DNA of 64,000 nucleotides from Psychrobacter sp. Pi2-1 (GTDB lineage: Bacteria; Pseudomonadota; Gammaproteobacteria; Pseudomonadales; Moraxellaceae), in NCBI RefSeq assembly GCF_904846645.1, contig NZ_CAJHBO010000001.1, positions 434,001-498,000 of the forward strand, given 5' to 3'. A program made the translations under genes and the position numbers. Within the stretch, counting starts at the first letter, position 1. Each line of letters opens with the position of its first letter. The notes below the pieces were generated by a model. That model had not been told where the DNA came from. It made no database searches and saw only the letters and a list, made by a program, of their open reading frames with translations. Shown here one piece after another: positions 37,326 to 47,500 of the stretch.

Positions 37326-38525
37326 ATGACAGAATTACCACGCGAATCAGACGACTCAAATAAATCAGCTGATGCAAGCGAGTCAGTGACCTCTCAAGAT
37401 ACACACAATTCAGTCGATCCTGTAGAAGACGTGTCTGATATTGAACCAGAGCAACCGACACCTGCTTATAATCGTGACGCCTCTAAAACTGACAAATCTG
37501 CGCGTATAAAAAAAGCATTACTTGCACTACTCATACTGATTGTCCTTGGTACGATTGCGTACGGCTTATACAAAAGTAACGCGCATAGCGAGCCAGAAGT
37601 TATTACGCTACAAGGGCAAATGCAGATGCAGCAAACGCCGATCGCTGCAAAAGTGCCAGGGCGTATTGCCCAGATTATGGTAACAGAGGGTGATACGGTA
37701 ACAACAGGTCAGCAACTGGTTGAGATGGATTCGCCTGAGATTAATGCCAAGATTAATCAAGCACGTGCTGGTAAGCAAATCGCGCAAAGCCAATTAGACA
37801 AAGCAGAAAATGGGGCGCGCCCGCAAGAAATCGCCCAAGCAAAAGCTGCTTGGCAAGCCAATAAAGCCGCGTCTGACTTGGCAGAAAATACCTATCAGCG
37901 TGTCAATCGCCTTTACGAAGAAGGTTTGATGGCGCGACAAAAGCGCGATGAGGCGTATGCTCAATATCTTGCTACTCAAGACCAAACCGAAGCAGCCCGC
38001 TTGCAGTATGATCTGGCGTTAGAAGGCGCACGTACTGAAGATAAGTCAGCGGCCACTGCACAAGTCGCACAGGTCGATGCAAAGCTCGATGAAGCGCTAG
38101 TAGCAAAAGAGGAAGCGAACCTAAGAAGTCCTATCGCTGGTATCGTTGATAATGTCATTGTGAGTGCTGGAGAAGTCATCGGGCAAGGGGTTCCGCTCCT
38201 GACGTTGGTAGATACCAATGACCAATGGGTAGTACTTAACGTCACTGAGTCTTATTTAAATCAATTTGCTATTGGTCAGACATTTACCGGTACTATCCCA
38301 GCGCTGTCATCAGCGGATAAGCCTTATAAAAAACAGTTTACCGTCTATGCGACATCGACCTTATCAGACTTTGCCACTTGGCGTCCGACCAATAACGATG
38401 ATGGTTTTGATGTGCGTACTTTTGAGGTAAAGGCACGACCATCTAAGCCTGATGCTCGTATCCGCTCAGGTATGAGTGTGGTCGTACGTATCAACCCTAC
38501 TCCTGTCAATCAGAACCAAGAGTAA
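37326..38525 (+). CDS. HlyD-family periplasmic adaptor (membrane fusion protein)
   Basis: 399 residues. A charged cytosolic N-terminus of about 62 residues is followed by one membrane helix (ALLALLILIVLGTIAYGLY). A split lipoyl-like domain (VPGRIAQIMVTEGDTVTTGQ and later LRSPIAGIVDNVIVSAGEVI) flanks a coiled-coil hairpin rich in Ala, Gln and Glu. A beta-barrel region then leads to FEVKARPSKPDARIRSGMSV. It bridges inner-membrane transporters to TolC. Its stop codon is three bases from the start of the next gene. Confidence 0.9.
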   Translation: MTELPRESDDSNKSADASESVTSQDTHNSVDPVEDVSDIEPEQPTPAYNRDASKTDKSARIKKALLALLILIVLGTIAYGLYKSNAHSEPEVITLQGQMQMQQTPIAAKVPGRIAQIMVTEGDTVTTGQQLVEMDSPEINAKINQARAGKQIAQSQLDKAENGARPQEIAQAKAAWQANKAASDLAENTYQRVNRLYEEGLMARQKRDEAYAQYLATQDQTEAARLQYDLALEGARTEDKSAATAQVAQVDAKLDEALVAKEEANLRSPIAGIVDNVIVSAGEVIGQGVPLLTLVDTNDQWVVLNVTESYLNQFAIGQTFTGTIPALSSADKPYKKQFTVYATSTLSDFATWRPTNNDDGFDVRTFEVKARPSKPDARIRSGMSVVVRINPTPVNQNQE

Positions 38526-38528
38526 GCC

Positions 38529-39839
38529 ATGCACTTGACTAAGTTAAGTGAGGCTTTTTTACGCAGTGCAGCCTACGAGCGCCGTTTTTTGACAAAAAAC
38601 CATTGGGACTTTAGCATGGTGGTATGGATACCACTGGCAACGGTGCTGCTAATATGGTGGATATTTTCACAGACTCAAATTACCGATTTGCCTATCGGAG
38701 TCATCGATCAAGACAATAGCGCTGTTGCCAATACTGCCGTCCGTTACTTAGAGGCCAGTCCTACTTTGACGGTCAGACAGCTGTATTACTCCCAAGCGGA
38801 TGCAGAGGCTGCGATTTTACAGCGCGATATTTACGCTGTTGTCATTATCCCAGAAGACTTTTCTCGTAATATCTTATCGAGCCAGCCTGCTCCATTGACT
38901 TTACAAGTCAATGCACAGTACGGTACGCACTCTGGTATTATTCAGGCAGGTGTCCAAGCGGTCGCTAGTACATTATCTGCAGGTGTAGAGATCAAACGTT
39001 TGGTCAAACAAGGCGTAGCGCCATCACAAGCGATGACGGCTTATGCGCCTATCAGTGTGCAGCGTATTAGCTTATTCAATGCTGCGACCAATTATCAGCA
39101 GTTTTTGGCATCGACTGTCATACCTGCCTTATTACATATATTGGCGATGGTCATTGGCGCAACTACGATTGGCCGCGAGTTACGTGATAAGAATATCGGT
39201 CGCTGGTACCGTTTTATTGATACAGGCAAACCTAGTCTAACTTTATCTAAAACTTCAAAAACGTCATCTTCGCTATCAACCAAACAAGATAGCAGCAATA
39301 ACAAAGCATCATCTTCAAGCGCAAAAGTGCCCAATTCGTTCAGCCTATCAGTTTTGGTATTTGGTCTATTGGGTAAATACTTTTGGCCAATATTAGCATA
39401 TAGCTTGTGGTCGGCGTTGATATTGTGGCTGGCAACGTCCAATCAGAATATAAATATTACGTCGCTCGTTGCAGTCTATGCTGGGTTTTTGTGCCTAATG
39501 GTATTGTCGTTTTGGCTAGGTGCTATATTTACTTTGAATTCTTTTTCATTACGTATGGGTCTATCGACTACTGGATTTATTTCAGCACCTTCTTACGCCT
39601 TTGCCGGTGTTACTTTTCCATATATTGCGATTAGTGATAGCGCGCAATATTGGTCAAATGCCCTACCGCTAACGCATTATCTCAAACTCCATATTGCACA
39701 GTTACAAATGCAAGCACCGATCGCCATCTCTCTACCTATCGTCTATGGCCTTATGCTTGCGGCCATAATAGCGCTAATACTTGCGGCACTATTAACCAAA
39801 CGCGCATTGGCGCATCCTGAACGTTGGGGAGCACGCTAA
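38529..39839 (+). CDS. ABC-2-type permease, first copy
   Basis: 436 residues. One membrane helix lies near the N-terminus (MVVWIPLATVLLIWWIFS). A large periplasmic domain with PIGVIDQDNSAVANTAVRYLEASPTL follows, typical of the YhhJ/YbhR type, and then five or so helices. A Ser/Lys/Asn-rich cytosolic insert (about residues 236-262) is not found in the second copy. It overlaps the next gene by TAATG. No nucleotide-binding subunit is encoded beside it. Confidence 0.88.
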   Translation: MHLTKLSEAFLRSAAYERRFLTKNHWDFSMVVWIPLATVLLIWWIFSQTQITDLPIGVIDQDNSAVANTAVRYLEASPTLTVRQLYYSQADAEAAILQRDIYAVVIIPEDFSRNILSSQPAPLTLQVNAQYGTHSGIIQAGVQAVASTLSAGVEIKRLVKQGVAPSQAMTAYAPISVQRISLFNAATNYQQFLASTVIPALLHILAMVIGATTIGRELRDKNIGRWYRFIDTGKPSLTLSKTSKTSSSLSTKQDSSNNKASSSSAKVPNSFSLSVLVFGLLGKYFWPILAYSLWSALILWLATSNQNINITSLVAVYAGFLCLMVLSFWLGAIFTLNSFSLRMGLSTTGFISAPSYAFAGVTFPYIAISDSAQYWSNALPLTHYLKLHIAQLQMQAPIAISLPIVYGLMLAAIIALILAALLTKRALAHPERWGAR

Positions 39840-41029
39840 TGTCTGCACAATCAAATAATACACACTCAAAAACTAATTCAACGGTCATTCCGGCTTCACA
39901 AAGTTTTTGGACCAGCTTTATTCAAACTTTCAAAGACGTCTTTGGTGATAAAGGCGTACTTTTGATGTTGATTATTGCCCCTATTATCTATGGGTTTTTC
40001 TATCCCTGGCCTTACTCGTCTGAGGTGGTCAATCATGTGCCAGTAGGTATCATTGATCATGACAACAGCAACTTATCGCGTACTCTCGTACGCTATACGA
40101 GTGCTAGTCCATATTTAGACACTGAACGATTTATCAATGAGCAGGCTGCCAAAGAAGCCATATGGTCAGATCAAATTGCAGGCTATATGGTGATTCCAGC
40201 TGGTCTTGAAGAACAAGTTCAGTCCGGAGAGCAAGCGCACGTCAGCGTACTGGGTAATGGCGGTTATTTTATTTTAAATAAAAACGTCCAATTGGGTTTC
40301 TCTCAAGCAGTAGGTACGGTATCGGCTGGTATCAAGGTAAAGAAAAGCATTGCGAAAGGCGCTTATGCATCTACCGCAGCGCAGAATACTCAAGCTGTAC
40401 CGCTACGGATTATGCCACTGTATAACCAAACCGAGGGCTATGGTGCTTATGTCGTACCTGCTGTCTCTGTTATTATTTTACAGCAGACACTTTTAATGGC
40501 GACTGCGATGCTGATTGGCACATGGTATGAGCAGCGCCGTCACAGTACGAGTGTACGTGGCTGGTTAGGACGTATTGGGGCTTTGAGCTCACTCAGCTTT
40601 ATCGTTGGCTGCTTTTATTATGGTTGGGCGTTTGAGCTACATCATTATCCACGCGGACAGAACACGCTTGGTACGCTGCTGTTTTTGGCACTATTTTGTC
40701 CGACAGTCGCAACGCTCGGCTGCGTACTTGGATTATGGTTCCGGCAGCGTGAGCGCAGCATGCAGATATTAATTTTTATCTCCTTACCGATATTCTTCTT
40801 AAGCGGCTACCCTTGGCCAGCAGACCAATTGCCTCAAGTATTACAAGTAATACGTTGGCTGGTACCGACCACGCCTGCAATCAATACCTCTGTGCAGCTT
40901 AACCAAATGGGTGCCAGTGTCTCTCAGGTCGCTATAGGGTTTTATGCGTTGGCTGGCTTATGGTTGCTCTATTTTGTTTTATTGCTATTCTTACGCAAGC
41001 GTATTCCACAGCGAAAAGCATACTTGTAA
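39839..41029 (+). CDS. ABC-2-type permease, second copy
   Basis: About 396 residues and homologous in layout to the preceding protein: a membrane helix (VLLMLIIAPIIYGFFYPW), the periplasmic domain PVGIIDHDNSNLSRTLVRYTSASPYLDTERF, and a C-terminal bundle with FLSGYPWPADQLPQVLQVIRWLVPTTPAI. ATG at 39839 overlaps the previous stop codon (TAATG) and has GGGGAG 7 bases upstream; an in-frame TTG at 39824 is less likely. Translational coupling suggests the two permeases form a heterodimer. A terminator follows. Confidence 0.88.
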   Translation: MSAQSNNTHSKTNSTVIPASQSFWTSFIQTFKDVFGDKGVLLMLIIAPIIYGFFYPWPYSSEVVNHVPVGIIDHDNSNLSRTLVRYTSASPYLDTERFINEQAAKEAIWSDQIAGYMVIPAGLEEQVQSGEQAHVSVLGNGGYFILNKNVQLGFSQAVGTVSAGIKVKKSIAKGAYASTAAQNTQAVPLRIMPLYNQTEGYGAYVVPAVSVIILQQTLLMATAMLIGTWYEQRRHSTSVRGWLGRIGALSSLSFIVGCFYYGWAFELHHYPRGQNTLGTLLFLALFCPTVATLGCVLGLWFRQRERSMQILIFISLPIFFLSGYPWPADQLPQVLQVIRWLVPTTPAINTSVQLNQMGASVSQVAIGFYALAGLWLLYFVLLLFLRKRIPQRKAYL

Positions 41030-41060
41030 ATCCTCAAATTAATTAGACCTATAAGCATAA

Positions 41061-41096
41061 AAAAAGCGCCTGCTAATAATAGTAGGCGCTTTTTTA
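41061..41096. terminator. Bidirectional rho-independent terminator
   Basis: AGCGCCT (41065-41071) and AGGCGCT (41084-41090) extend inward to a six-base loop and are flanked by A and T runs. It lies between the second permease gene and the convergent sthA. Confidence 0.92.
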
Positions 41097-41122
41097 TTTA
41101 TACGATATAAATAGGCAATGGT

Positions 41123-42772
41123 TTAAAACACTCGGTTCAAACCATTCAATGCTGCCACACGATACGCTTCTGCCATCGTTGGATAGTTGAAAGTCGTATT
41201 TACAAAGTACTCAAGTGTATTGTTGCTCTTGCACTTCATCACTGCTTGACCGATATGGATAATCTCTGAAGCGTGGTTACCATAACAATGGATACCTAGA
41301 ATTTCTAACGTATCACGATGGAACAATATCTTTAATACGCCCGAACGTTCACCAATGATTTGAGCACGTGCCAGATGTTTAAAGAACGCCTGACCCACTT
41401 CATACGGAACTTTTTCATCCGTGAGCTCTTGTTCTGTCTTACCGATACAAGAGATTTCAGGAATCGTATAGATACCCGTCGGTACGCTAGATACTGGCTC
41501 GGCATCACTATCACCAACCATAAAGGCAGCGGCACAGCGACCTTGGTCATAGGCAGCAGAGGCTAGTGATGGCCAACCGATCACGTCACCAGCAGCATAG
41601 ATATTGTCGACGTCCGTACAGTAAGTGTCATCTACTTTTAGCTGACCACGGCCATTTGCTTTTAGCCCAATGGCGTCTAAGTTCAAGCCTTCAGTGTTAC
41701 CTGAGCGACCATTTGACCAAAGAATGGCATCAGATTTGATGCGCTTGCCGCTCTTTAAGTGTAAGACCACATAATCATCATGAGTTTCTAGATGATCAAT
41801 CTCTTCATTACTACGGATAAGCACACCGAACTGTCTAAAGTCATGCGCGATAGCATCACTGATTTCGCTGTCTAAGTAGTTAAGCAACTGATCTTGGTTA
41901 TTGATTAGATCAACTTTGTAGCCAAGACCAGTAAAGATAGACGCGTACTCACAACCAATCACCCCTGCACCATAAATGATGATTTTTTTGACCACATAAT
42001 CCATTTGCAAGATTTTGTCAGAGTCGAAAACGCGTGGATGGTTAAAGTCTAAAATCTCAGGACGGTAAGGACGACTACCGACAGTAATGATAGCTTTATT
42101 AAAAGTGATGGTTTCGTACACATTTTCATCGACTTCAATACGTAGCGTATGTGCGTCAATAAAACTTGCCCAGCCTTGAATGACTTCGATACGATTGCGC
42201 TCATAAAAACGTGTATGCGTACTGACTTGACGACGAATAACTTGACGCGCTTTGGCGAGTACTTCATTTAGCGGTACTTGCTTATATTCCATCGCCTTGG
42301 TAAACATTGGATCGCGGCGGAAGTTAATCAAGTTAAATACAGATTGGCGCAATGCTTTACTTGGAATCGTACCAACGTGAGTAGAGTTACCCCCTACTTG
42401 ATCACGCGGATCGACGACCACGACTCTTTTACCAGACTTAGTCAGCTTCATAGCAGCGGCTTCACCAGCAGGTCCCGCCCCTAACACAACTGCATCATAC
42501 TCATACTCATGATCGTCACTTTTTAGACGGCGAGAGTCTTTGGTAAAGCCAGATTTAATATCGATTCGTGTGTCATCGAGCGGATTCACTAGATCAGGAT
42601 AGTGCATGACATCATCAGTCACTTGCTCGTGGGTCTGCTCTATCTTTTCTTGTTTGTTCTTACCTTCGGTATGTTCAGGGCTTGGCACGTGTCCGCTAGA
42701 TTTATTTGATACTTCGGTATGAATATCTTTACTAGTATCGTTGGTCTCGTCGCTTGCACTTTTACTTACCAT
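41123..42772 (-). CDS. sthA: Soluble pyridine nucleotide transhydrogenase
   Basis: FAD flavoprotein that interconverts NADPH and NADH, 549 residues against about 465 for E. coli SthA. The extra ~85 N-terminal residues are hydrophilic and acidic. A strong ribosome-binding site (AGAGGA) before the first ATG shows they are probably translated. The FAD loop VVLGAGPAGEAAA starts near 95. The active-site segment GGNSTHVGTIPSKALR keeps the SthA-type Thr and lacks the redox Cys of disulfide reductases. Here even the first Cys, present in E. coli (GCTHWGTIPSKALR), is Ser130. The NAD(P) loop IIYGAGVIGCEYASIF and the C-terminal dimer domain follow. Confidence 0.93.
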   Translation of the reverse strand: MVSKSASDETNDTSKDIHTEVSNKSSGHVPSPEHTEGKNKQEKIEQTHEQVTDDVMHYPDLVNPLDDTRIDIKSGFTKDSRRLKSDDHEYEYDAVVLGAGPAGEAAAMKLTKSGKRVVVVDPRDQVGGNSTHVGTIPSKALRQSVFNLINFRRDPMFTKAMEYKQVPLNEVLAKARQVIRRQVSTHTRFYERNRIEVIQGWASFIDAHTLRIEVDENVYETITFNKAIITVGSRPYRPEILDFNHPRVFDSDKILQMDYVVKKIIIYGAGVIGCEYASIFTGLGYKVDLINNQDQLLNYLDSEISDAIAHDFRQFGVLIRSNEEIDHLETHDDYVVLHLKSGKRIKSDAILWSNGRSGNTEGLNLDAIGLKANGRGQLKVDDTYCTDVDNIYAAGDVIGWPSLASAAYDQGRCAAAFMVGDSDAEPVSSVPTGIYTIPEISCIGKTEQELTDEKVPYEVGQAFFKHLARAQIIGERSGVLKILFHRDTLEILGIHCYGNHASEIIHIGQAVMKCKSNNTLEYFVNTTFNYPTMAEAYRVAALNGLNRVF

Positions 42773-42872
42773 GATGTCCTCTTTATATTTATTTATCGAG
42801 TAAATGTTTGAGATATAAATGAATCAATATGTAGATGAGTTTGTATCATGTAGATGACTGAGTATCGCCCTA

Positions 42873-43274
42873 CTAAGGCATGCCCACCATACGTTGTGAC
42901 AGTATGTTTTGCAATGTCCAATGACCAGTAGCGCTCTGTTGTCCTTCATCAATCTGCGGGCGGGCGCTAATGATGTACTCTGTACCAAGGGCTGGTTTGA
43001 AATCGTCGATCCAGTCATAAGGAATCTGAAACACGCTACCGTCTTTAGACTTAGCAAGTAGGCATTGCATTGGCAATTCTGAAGCACAAGCAACACGGTT
43101 TGGCATGACGGTCAGTGTTTGCGCTTCTCCCAATACGATACTTGGAATATAGCGCGGCTCAGGTACTGGATCCTTTGCAAATGGAGATGTTTGACAAGCA
43201 CTCAGTAAAGTCGCTGCACTGATTAAACCTGCCATCAACAACGATGGCTTTATAGATTGATAGGCTGAAATCAT
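42873..43274 (-). CDS. Lipoprotein with DUF4377-like domain
   Basis: 133 residues. A type-II signal peptide ends in the lipobox LLSA-C with Cys27. The mature domain matches the DUF4377 pattern: LTVMPNRVACASELPMQCLLAK, then PYDWIDDFKPALGTEYIISA, then WTLQNILSQ. The two Cys in VAC and MQC probably form the disulfide seen in that family. The role is unknown; such domains often accompany META/HslJ heat-shock lipoproteins, but none is here. It lies 100 bases upstream of sthA on the same strand. AGAGA precedes the ATG. Confidence 0.75.
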   Translation of the reverse strand: MISAYQSIKPSLLMAGLISAATLLSACQTSPFAKDPVPEPRYIPSIVLGEAQTLTVMPNRVACASELPMQCLLAKSKDGSVFQIPYDWIDDFKPALGTEYIISARPQIDEGQQSATGHWTLQNILSQRMVGMP

Positions 43275-43403
43275 AATATTCTCTATATGATAATTATCTA
43301 GGATGAAATGATGTATGGTAATTAGTGTTTTTTGCGCATTTATTAAAGCTACTCGAGCACTTATTTATACTGATTGAACAGATACTGTGTAAGCTAACAT
43401 TCA

Positions 43404-44300
43404 CTACCCAATACGGCGTTTGAGACCTGTCATCTGCAAGATACGCGTGGCAATCTCTTCAACAGACATTTCTGATACATCTAAGCTCGGGATACCATGC
43501 GTGATATAAATACCCTGAATCGCGCGCTGCTCTTGCTGACATTGCTGATAGCTTGAATAACGGCTGCCTGCACGGCGCTCTTGACGGATTTTTACCAAGC
43601 GATCAGTATCGATGAGCAAACCAAACAGCTTATCTTTATGCTCACGTAATGCTTTCGGCAACTGATTGTCGTACAAATCATCTTCGGTCAAAGGATAGTT
43701 AGCCGCTCGAATACCGAATTGTAACGCTAAGTATAAAGAAGTCGGCGTCTTACCAGAGCGCGACACACCCACCAAAATAATATCGGCTGCATTATAGTGA
43801 CGAGTACGCGCGCCATCGTCATTGTCTAAGGCAAAATGCACTGCGTCGATCCGCTCTTTATAGGTTTCAGAATCGACATCATCATGTGCATGCCCTGAAT
43901 GACCATCTGGCTCCACACCAGTCTCTTCTGCAACACGACCAATCAGACCTTCATACATATCTAAGTTACAGCTGTGTGCTGAGTTGATCTTTTCACGAAT
44001 TTCAGGATTGACAATCGTATCGAAAACCAATGGCAACGACCCATCGCGCTGATACGCCATATTTATTTGTTCAACTGCATCTTCCGCACGCTCTAAGCTA
44101 TCGACGTATGGCAATACTCTTGTCTCAAAAGGAACCGAGGCAAACTGACTCAAAATAGCGCGTCCAAGTGTCTCAGCCGTAATCGCTGTGCCATCTGAGA
44201 TAAAAAACGCCGTTCTAATGGCTTGTGAGCTGTCCAAGTTTAGCGCATGGCGATTTTGGATAGTGGACTTAACTTGTTCAGATGGATTGCTTGAGTACAT
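43404..44300 (-). CDS. ppsR: Phosphoenolpyruvate synthase regulatory protein (kinase/pyrophosphorylase)
   Basis: Bifunctional enzyme of the DUF299 family that inactivates PEP synthase by ADP-dependent phosphorylation and reactivates it by Pi-dependent dephosphorylation. The 298 residues include the N-terminal RTAFFISDGTAITAETLGRAIL and the P-loop GVSRSGKTPTS (178-188), followed by LYLALQFGIRAANYPLTEDD. It is divergent from ppsA across a 689-base spacer, the standard genomic partnership. A His/Asp-rich insert (PDGHSGHAHDDVDS, about 131-144) lies in a region that is usually shorter. Confidence 0.94.
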   Translation of the reverse strand: MYSSNPSEQVKSTIQNRHALNLDSSQAIRTAFFISDGTAITAETLGRAILSQFASVPFETRVLPYVDSLERAEDAVEQINMAYQRDGSLPLVFDTIVNPEIREKINSAHSCNLDMYEGLIGRVAEETGVEPDGHSGHAHDDVDSETYKERIDAVHFALDNDDGARTRHYNAADIILVGVSRSGKTPTSLYLALQFGIRAANYPLTEDDLYDNQLPKALREHKDKLFGLLIDTDRLVKIRQERRAGSRYSSYQQCQQEQRAIQGIYITHGIPSLDVSEMSVEEIATRILQMTGLKRRIG

Positions 44301-44989
44301 ATCGTTGACACCTCGGTTGAAAACTCAATAGTGACCTTCATTTAGTTTTTGGTATAGATCTTAGTAATAATTCAGACTTGGTAAACACTTATCTATTATT
44401 AACTATTAATAGCATTACTTCGACTATTATTAATAGCGTGACTTTTACTTAGATTTTTATAGTTGCCTTTATAACTCGTATAACTAGGCTTTATAACTGC
44501 CTACTTCAAACGAGCCTTTTTTTAGCAGCTATACCGCACATTTATCATGCAATGTGCATCAACTATCTATGCGCTACATTATACGCATATTAGCCTCTTA
44601 ATAGAAATCAATGTTACAGGCGTACACTTAGTTCATCTTATCGTCATAGCCAACCCACTTCTTATTAAGACGTTTTTAATGGCACCTTCTATATAGGAAC
44701 ATAAGATTGAAACATAAATGATGGAAATACTCTAAATATGGCTTATTTGAATGCATCTATTTTATGCAGTAATTGGCTTTTGAAAGCGCATAACATCGTC
44801 ACTAACAATGATATTTTTCATCCGAGTAAATACGAAACCTGATCGGACTGGCCCTAATTTATGTAGCAAACCCCACAATTTGTATATTTTTAACAAGTTT
44901 TTTGGTGAAAACCCTCGAAATTGTCCTAATATGGCGGTATAATTCACCGTTATAATCTTTACTAAATAACCTTATTTTCTGGAGTTATC
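44301..44989. other. Long divergent region between ppsR and ppsA
   Basis: This 689-base region is the longest spacer in the window. A direct repeat of TATTAATAGC occurs twice (within 44402-44413 and 44425-44437); the first copy is part of the palindrome CTATTAATAG. Two TATAAT hexamers (44938-44943, 44951-44956) lie 35-50 bases before the ppsA start. No supported ORF or known RNA family is seen, though a small RNA could fit. Confidence 0.45.
44938..44956 (+). promoter_or_regulatory. Candidate -10 elements for ppsA
   Basis: Two perfect TATAAT hexamers, at 44938-44943 and 44951-44956, precede ppsA. Neither has a good TTGACA-like -35 at 16-18 bases, so an activator may be needed. Position is right but the evidence is limited to the hexamers. 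Confidence 0.35.
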
Positions 44990-47374
44990 ATGGCAGCGCA
45001 ATCTACAGCACTTGTAATCAATCTTGATCAGCTAGGAAAAGACGACATCGAAATGGTTGGTGGTAAGAACGCTTCGCTTGGCGAAATGATCAGCCATCTT
45101 TCTGATTTAGGCGTTAGTGTTCCAGGCGGCTTTGCCACCACTTCAAATGCATTCAACCGCTTTTTGACTGAAACGGGCTTGCTTGACAAAATCAACAGCG
45201 AGCTAAAAACACTAGATGTAAACGATGTTAATAAGCTTGCCGCTACTGGTAAAAAGATTCGTACTTGGATTATTGAACAAGAACTGCCAAAAGATCTTGA
45301 GCAAGAAGTACGTCAATCATTTGAAACCATGAGTGGCGGCGAAGACATCGCTGTTGCTGTACGTTCTTCTGCCACTGCTGAAGATTTGCCAGATGCATCA
45401 TTTGCCGGTCAACAAGAAACCTTCTTGAACATTCGCGGTATTGATAACGTCCTAATTGCTATTAAAGAAGTATTTGCCTCTCTATATAACGACCGTGCAA
45501 TCTCTTACCGTGTACATAAAGGTTTTGAGCATGAAGGCGTTGCACTATCTGCTGCTGTACAGCGTATGGTACGTTCAGAGACTGGTGCTGCTGGTGTTAT
45601 GTTTACGCTAGATACCGAAAGTGGCTTTGATCAAGTGGTATTCATCACCTCAAGCTATGGCTTAGGTGAAATGGTTGTACAGGGTGCGGTTAACCCAGAT
45701 GAGTTCTATATCTCTAAGAAATTGCTAGCCAATGGTAAGCCGTCAGTTATTCGTCGTAACCTAGGTAGCAAGCATAAGAAAATGGTTTATGGTGATGAAG
45801 GTAGCACGGCTAAATCAGTTAAAACCGTTGATGTTGAAAAACAAGATCGCATGCAGTTCTCTTTATCTACTGAAGAGCTAACCTCACTTGCCAAGCAAGC
45901 GGTAACGATTGAACAGCATTATGGCCAAGCGATGGATATCGAGTGGGCAAAAGATGGCGATACTAACGAAATCTTTATCGTTCAAGCACGTCCTGAGACT
46001 GTTAAGAGCCGTCAAGACAGCAACGTAATGGAGCGTTATGTCATCGACACGACTGGCGCAAAAGTATTGTGTGAAGGTCGTTCAATCGGTCAGCGTATCG
46101 GTTCAGGTAAAGTGCGTATCGTTAGCAACCTAAACGAGATGGACAAAGTAGAAGAAGGCGACGTACTCGTATCAGACATGACTGATCCGGATTGGGAGCC
46201 AGTTATGAAGCGCGCTTCTGCTATCATCACCAACCGTGGTGGCCGTACTTGTCACGCTGCTATTATCGCGCGTGAGCTAGGTGTGCCAGCTATCGTTGGT
46301 TGTGGTAACGCAACTGAGCTATTGGTTGATGGTCAAGACGTAACTGCTTCTTGTGCTGAAGGTGATACTGGTTTCATCTACGAAAGCCAGATTGATTTTG
46401 AAGTACAGACTAACTCTGTTGAATCTATGCCAGAGCTTGCATTCAAAGTGATGATGAACGTTGGTAACCCAGATCGCGCATTCTCATTTACCCAAATGCC
46501 AAACGAAGGTATCGGTCTTGCACGTCTAGAGTTCATCATCAACCGTATGATTGGTGTGCATCCAAAAGCTTTGCTAAACATGAACAGCTTGCCACGTGAA
46601 ATTGCGCAAGCAATCCAAGAGCGTATCGCAGGCTATGCGTCACCTGTTGACTTCTATGTTGACAAATTGGTCGAAGGTATCTCAACCCTAGCTGTTGCCT
46701 TTATGGATCAGCCAGTGATCGTTCGTATGTCAGATTTCAAATCAAACGAATACGCTAACCTGCTTGGTGGTAAGTTATACGAGCCATCAGAAGAGAACCC
46801 AATGCTTGGTTTCCGCGGTGCTAGCCGTTATGTGTCTGATAACTTCCGTGACTGTTTTGAGCTTGAGTGTAAAGCACTAAAACGTGTACGTGATGACATG
46901 GGCTTGACCAACGTTGAGATCATGATTCCATTCGTACGTACTGTCGGCGAAGCCAAAGAAGTCATCGAACTACTTGAGAAAAATGGTCTAAAACGTGGCG
47001 AAAATGGTCTACGCGTCATCATGATGTGTGAGCTACCAACCAACGCCCTATTGGCAGAAGAGTTCCTAGAGTACTTTGATGGTTTCTCAATCGGTTCTAA
47101 CGATTTGACTCAGTTAACGCTTGGTCTTGACCGTGACTCAGGTATCGTCTCACATCTATTTGATGAGCGTGATCCTGCTGTTAAGAAACTATTGTCTATG
47201 GCTATCGAAGCTTGCCGCAAAGCTGGTAAGTATGTCGGCATCTGTGGTCAAGGTCCATCAGACCATCCAGATCTAGCGTTCTGGTTGATGGAGCAAGGTA
47301 TTAGCTCAGTGTCATTGAACCCAGACTCAGTACTAGATACTTGGTTCTTCTTAGCTGGTGAAGAAGCGAAGTAA
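44990..47374 (+). CDS. ppsA: Phosphoenolpyruvate synthase (pyruvate, water dikinase)
   Basis: Makes PEP from pyruvate and ATP for gluconeogenesis; 794 residues, normal length. The ATP-grasp domain opens with [14 protein letters not shown] and [21 protein letters not shown]. The phosphohistidine domain has [22 protein letters not shown] with His422. The C-terminal PEP-binding barrel contains [12 protein letters not shown]-type residues ([21 protein letters not shown]) and the catalytic Cys near 752 ([14 protein letters not shown]). The ribosome-binding site TGGAG is strong. Its regulator gene ppsR is divergent upstream. Confidence 0.97.
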   Translation: MAAQSTALVINLDQLGKDDIEMVGGKNASLGEMISHLSDLGVSVPGGFATTSNAFNRFLTETGLLDKINSELKTLDVNDVNKLAATGKKIRTWIIEQELPKDLEQEVRQSFETMSGGEDIAVAVRSSATAEDLPDASFAGQQETFLNIRGIDNVLIAIKEVFASLYNDRAISYRVHKGFEHEGVALSAAVQRMVRSETGAAGVMFTLDTESGFDQVVFITSSYGLGEMVVQGAVNPDEFYISKKLLANGKPSVIRRNLGSKHKKMVYGDEGSTAKSVKTVDVEKQDRMQFSLSTEELTSLAKQAVTIEQHYGQAMDIEWAKDGDTNEIFIVQARPETVKSRQDSNVMERYVIDTTGAKVLCEGRSIGQRIGSGKVRIVSNLNEMDKVEEGDVLVSDMTDPDWEPVMKRASAIITNRGGRTCHAAIIARELGVPAIVGCGNATELLVDGQDVTASCAEGDTGFIYESQIDFEVQTNSVESMPELAFKVMMNVGNPDRAFSFTQMPNEGIGLARLEFIINRMIGVHPKALLNMNSLPREIAQAIQERIAGYASPVDFYVDKLVEGISTLAVAFMDQPVIVRMSDFKSNEYANLLGGKLYEPSEENPMLGFRGASRYVSDNFRDCFELECKALKRVRDDMGLTNVEIMIPFVRTVGEAKEVIELLEKNGLKRGENGLRVIMMCELPTNALLAEEFLEYFDGFSIGSNDLTQLTLGLDRDSGIVSHLFDERDPAVKKLLSMAIEACRKAGKYVGICGQGPSDHPDLAFWLMEQGISSVSLNPDSVLDTWFFLAGEEAK

Positions 47375-47425
47375 ACCGCTGCGTTTAATTACGGCGGTCA
47401 TTCACACAGTCATTAAAGATACCAC

Positions 47426-47464
47426 TATTAGGGTCTATTTGATTTTTTCAAATAGACCCTAATA
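47426..47464. other. 17-bp perfect hairpin after ppsA
   Basis: TATTAGGGTCTATTTGA (47426-47442) pairs perfectly with TCAAATAGACCCTAATA (47448-47464) around a TTTTT loop. It sits 51 bases after the ppsA stop codon. No T run follows, so it is not a standard intrinsic terminator, but it would block 3' exonucleases well and may protect ppsA mRNA or slow polymerase. Confidence 0.8.
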
Positions 47465-47500
47465 TAATGTCCTAAGACATGACTAACTATGCAGGCAATT

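Noticed and set aside
44762-44947. 61-codon minus-strand ORF between ppsR and ppsA
   Set aside because: It has no ribosome-binding site that I can see, overlaps the likely ppsA promoter and shows no family motif.
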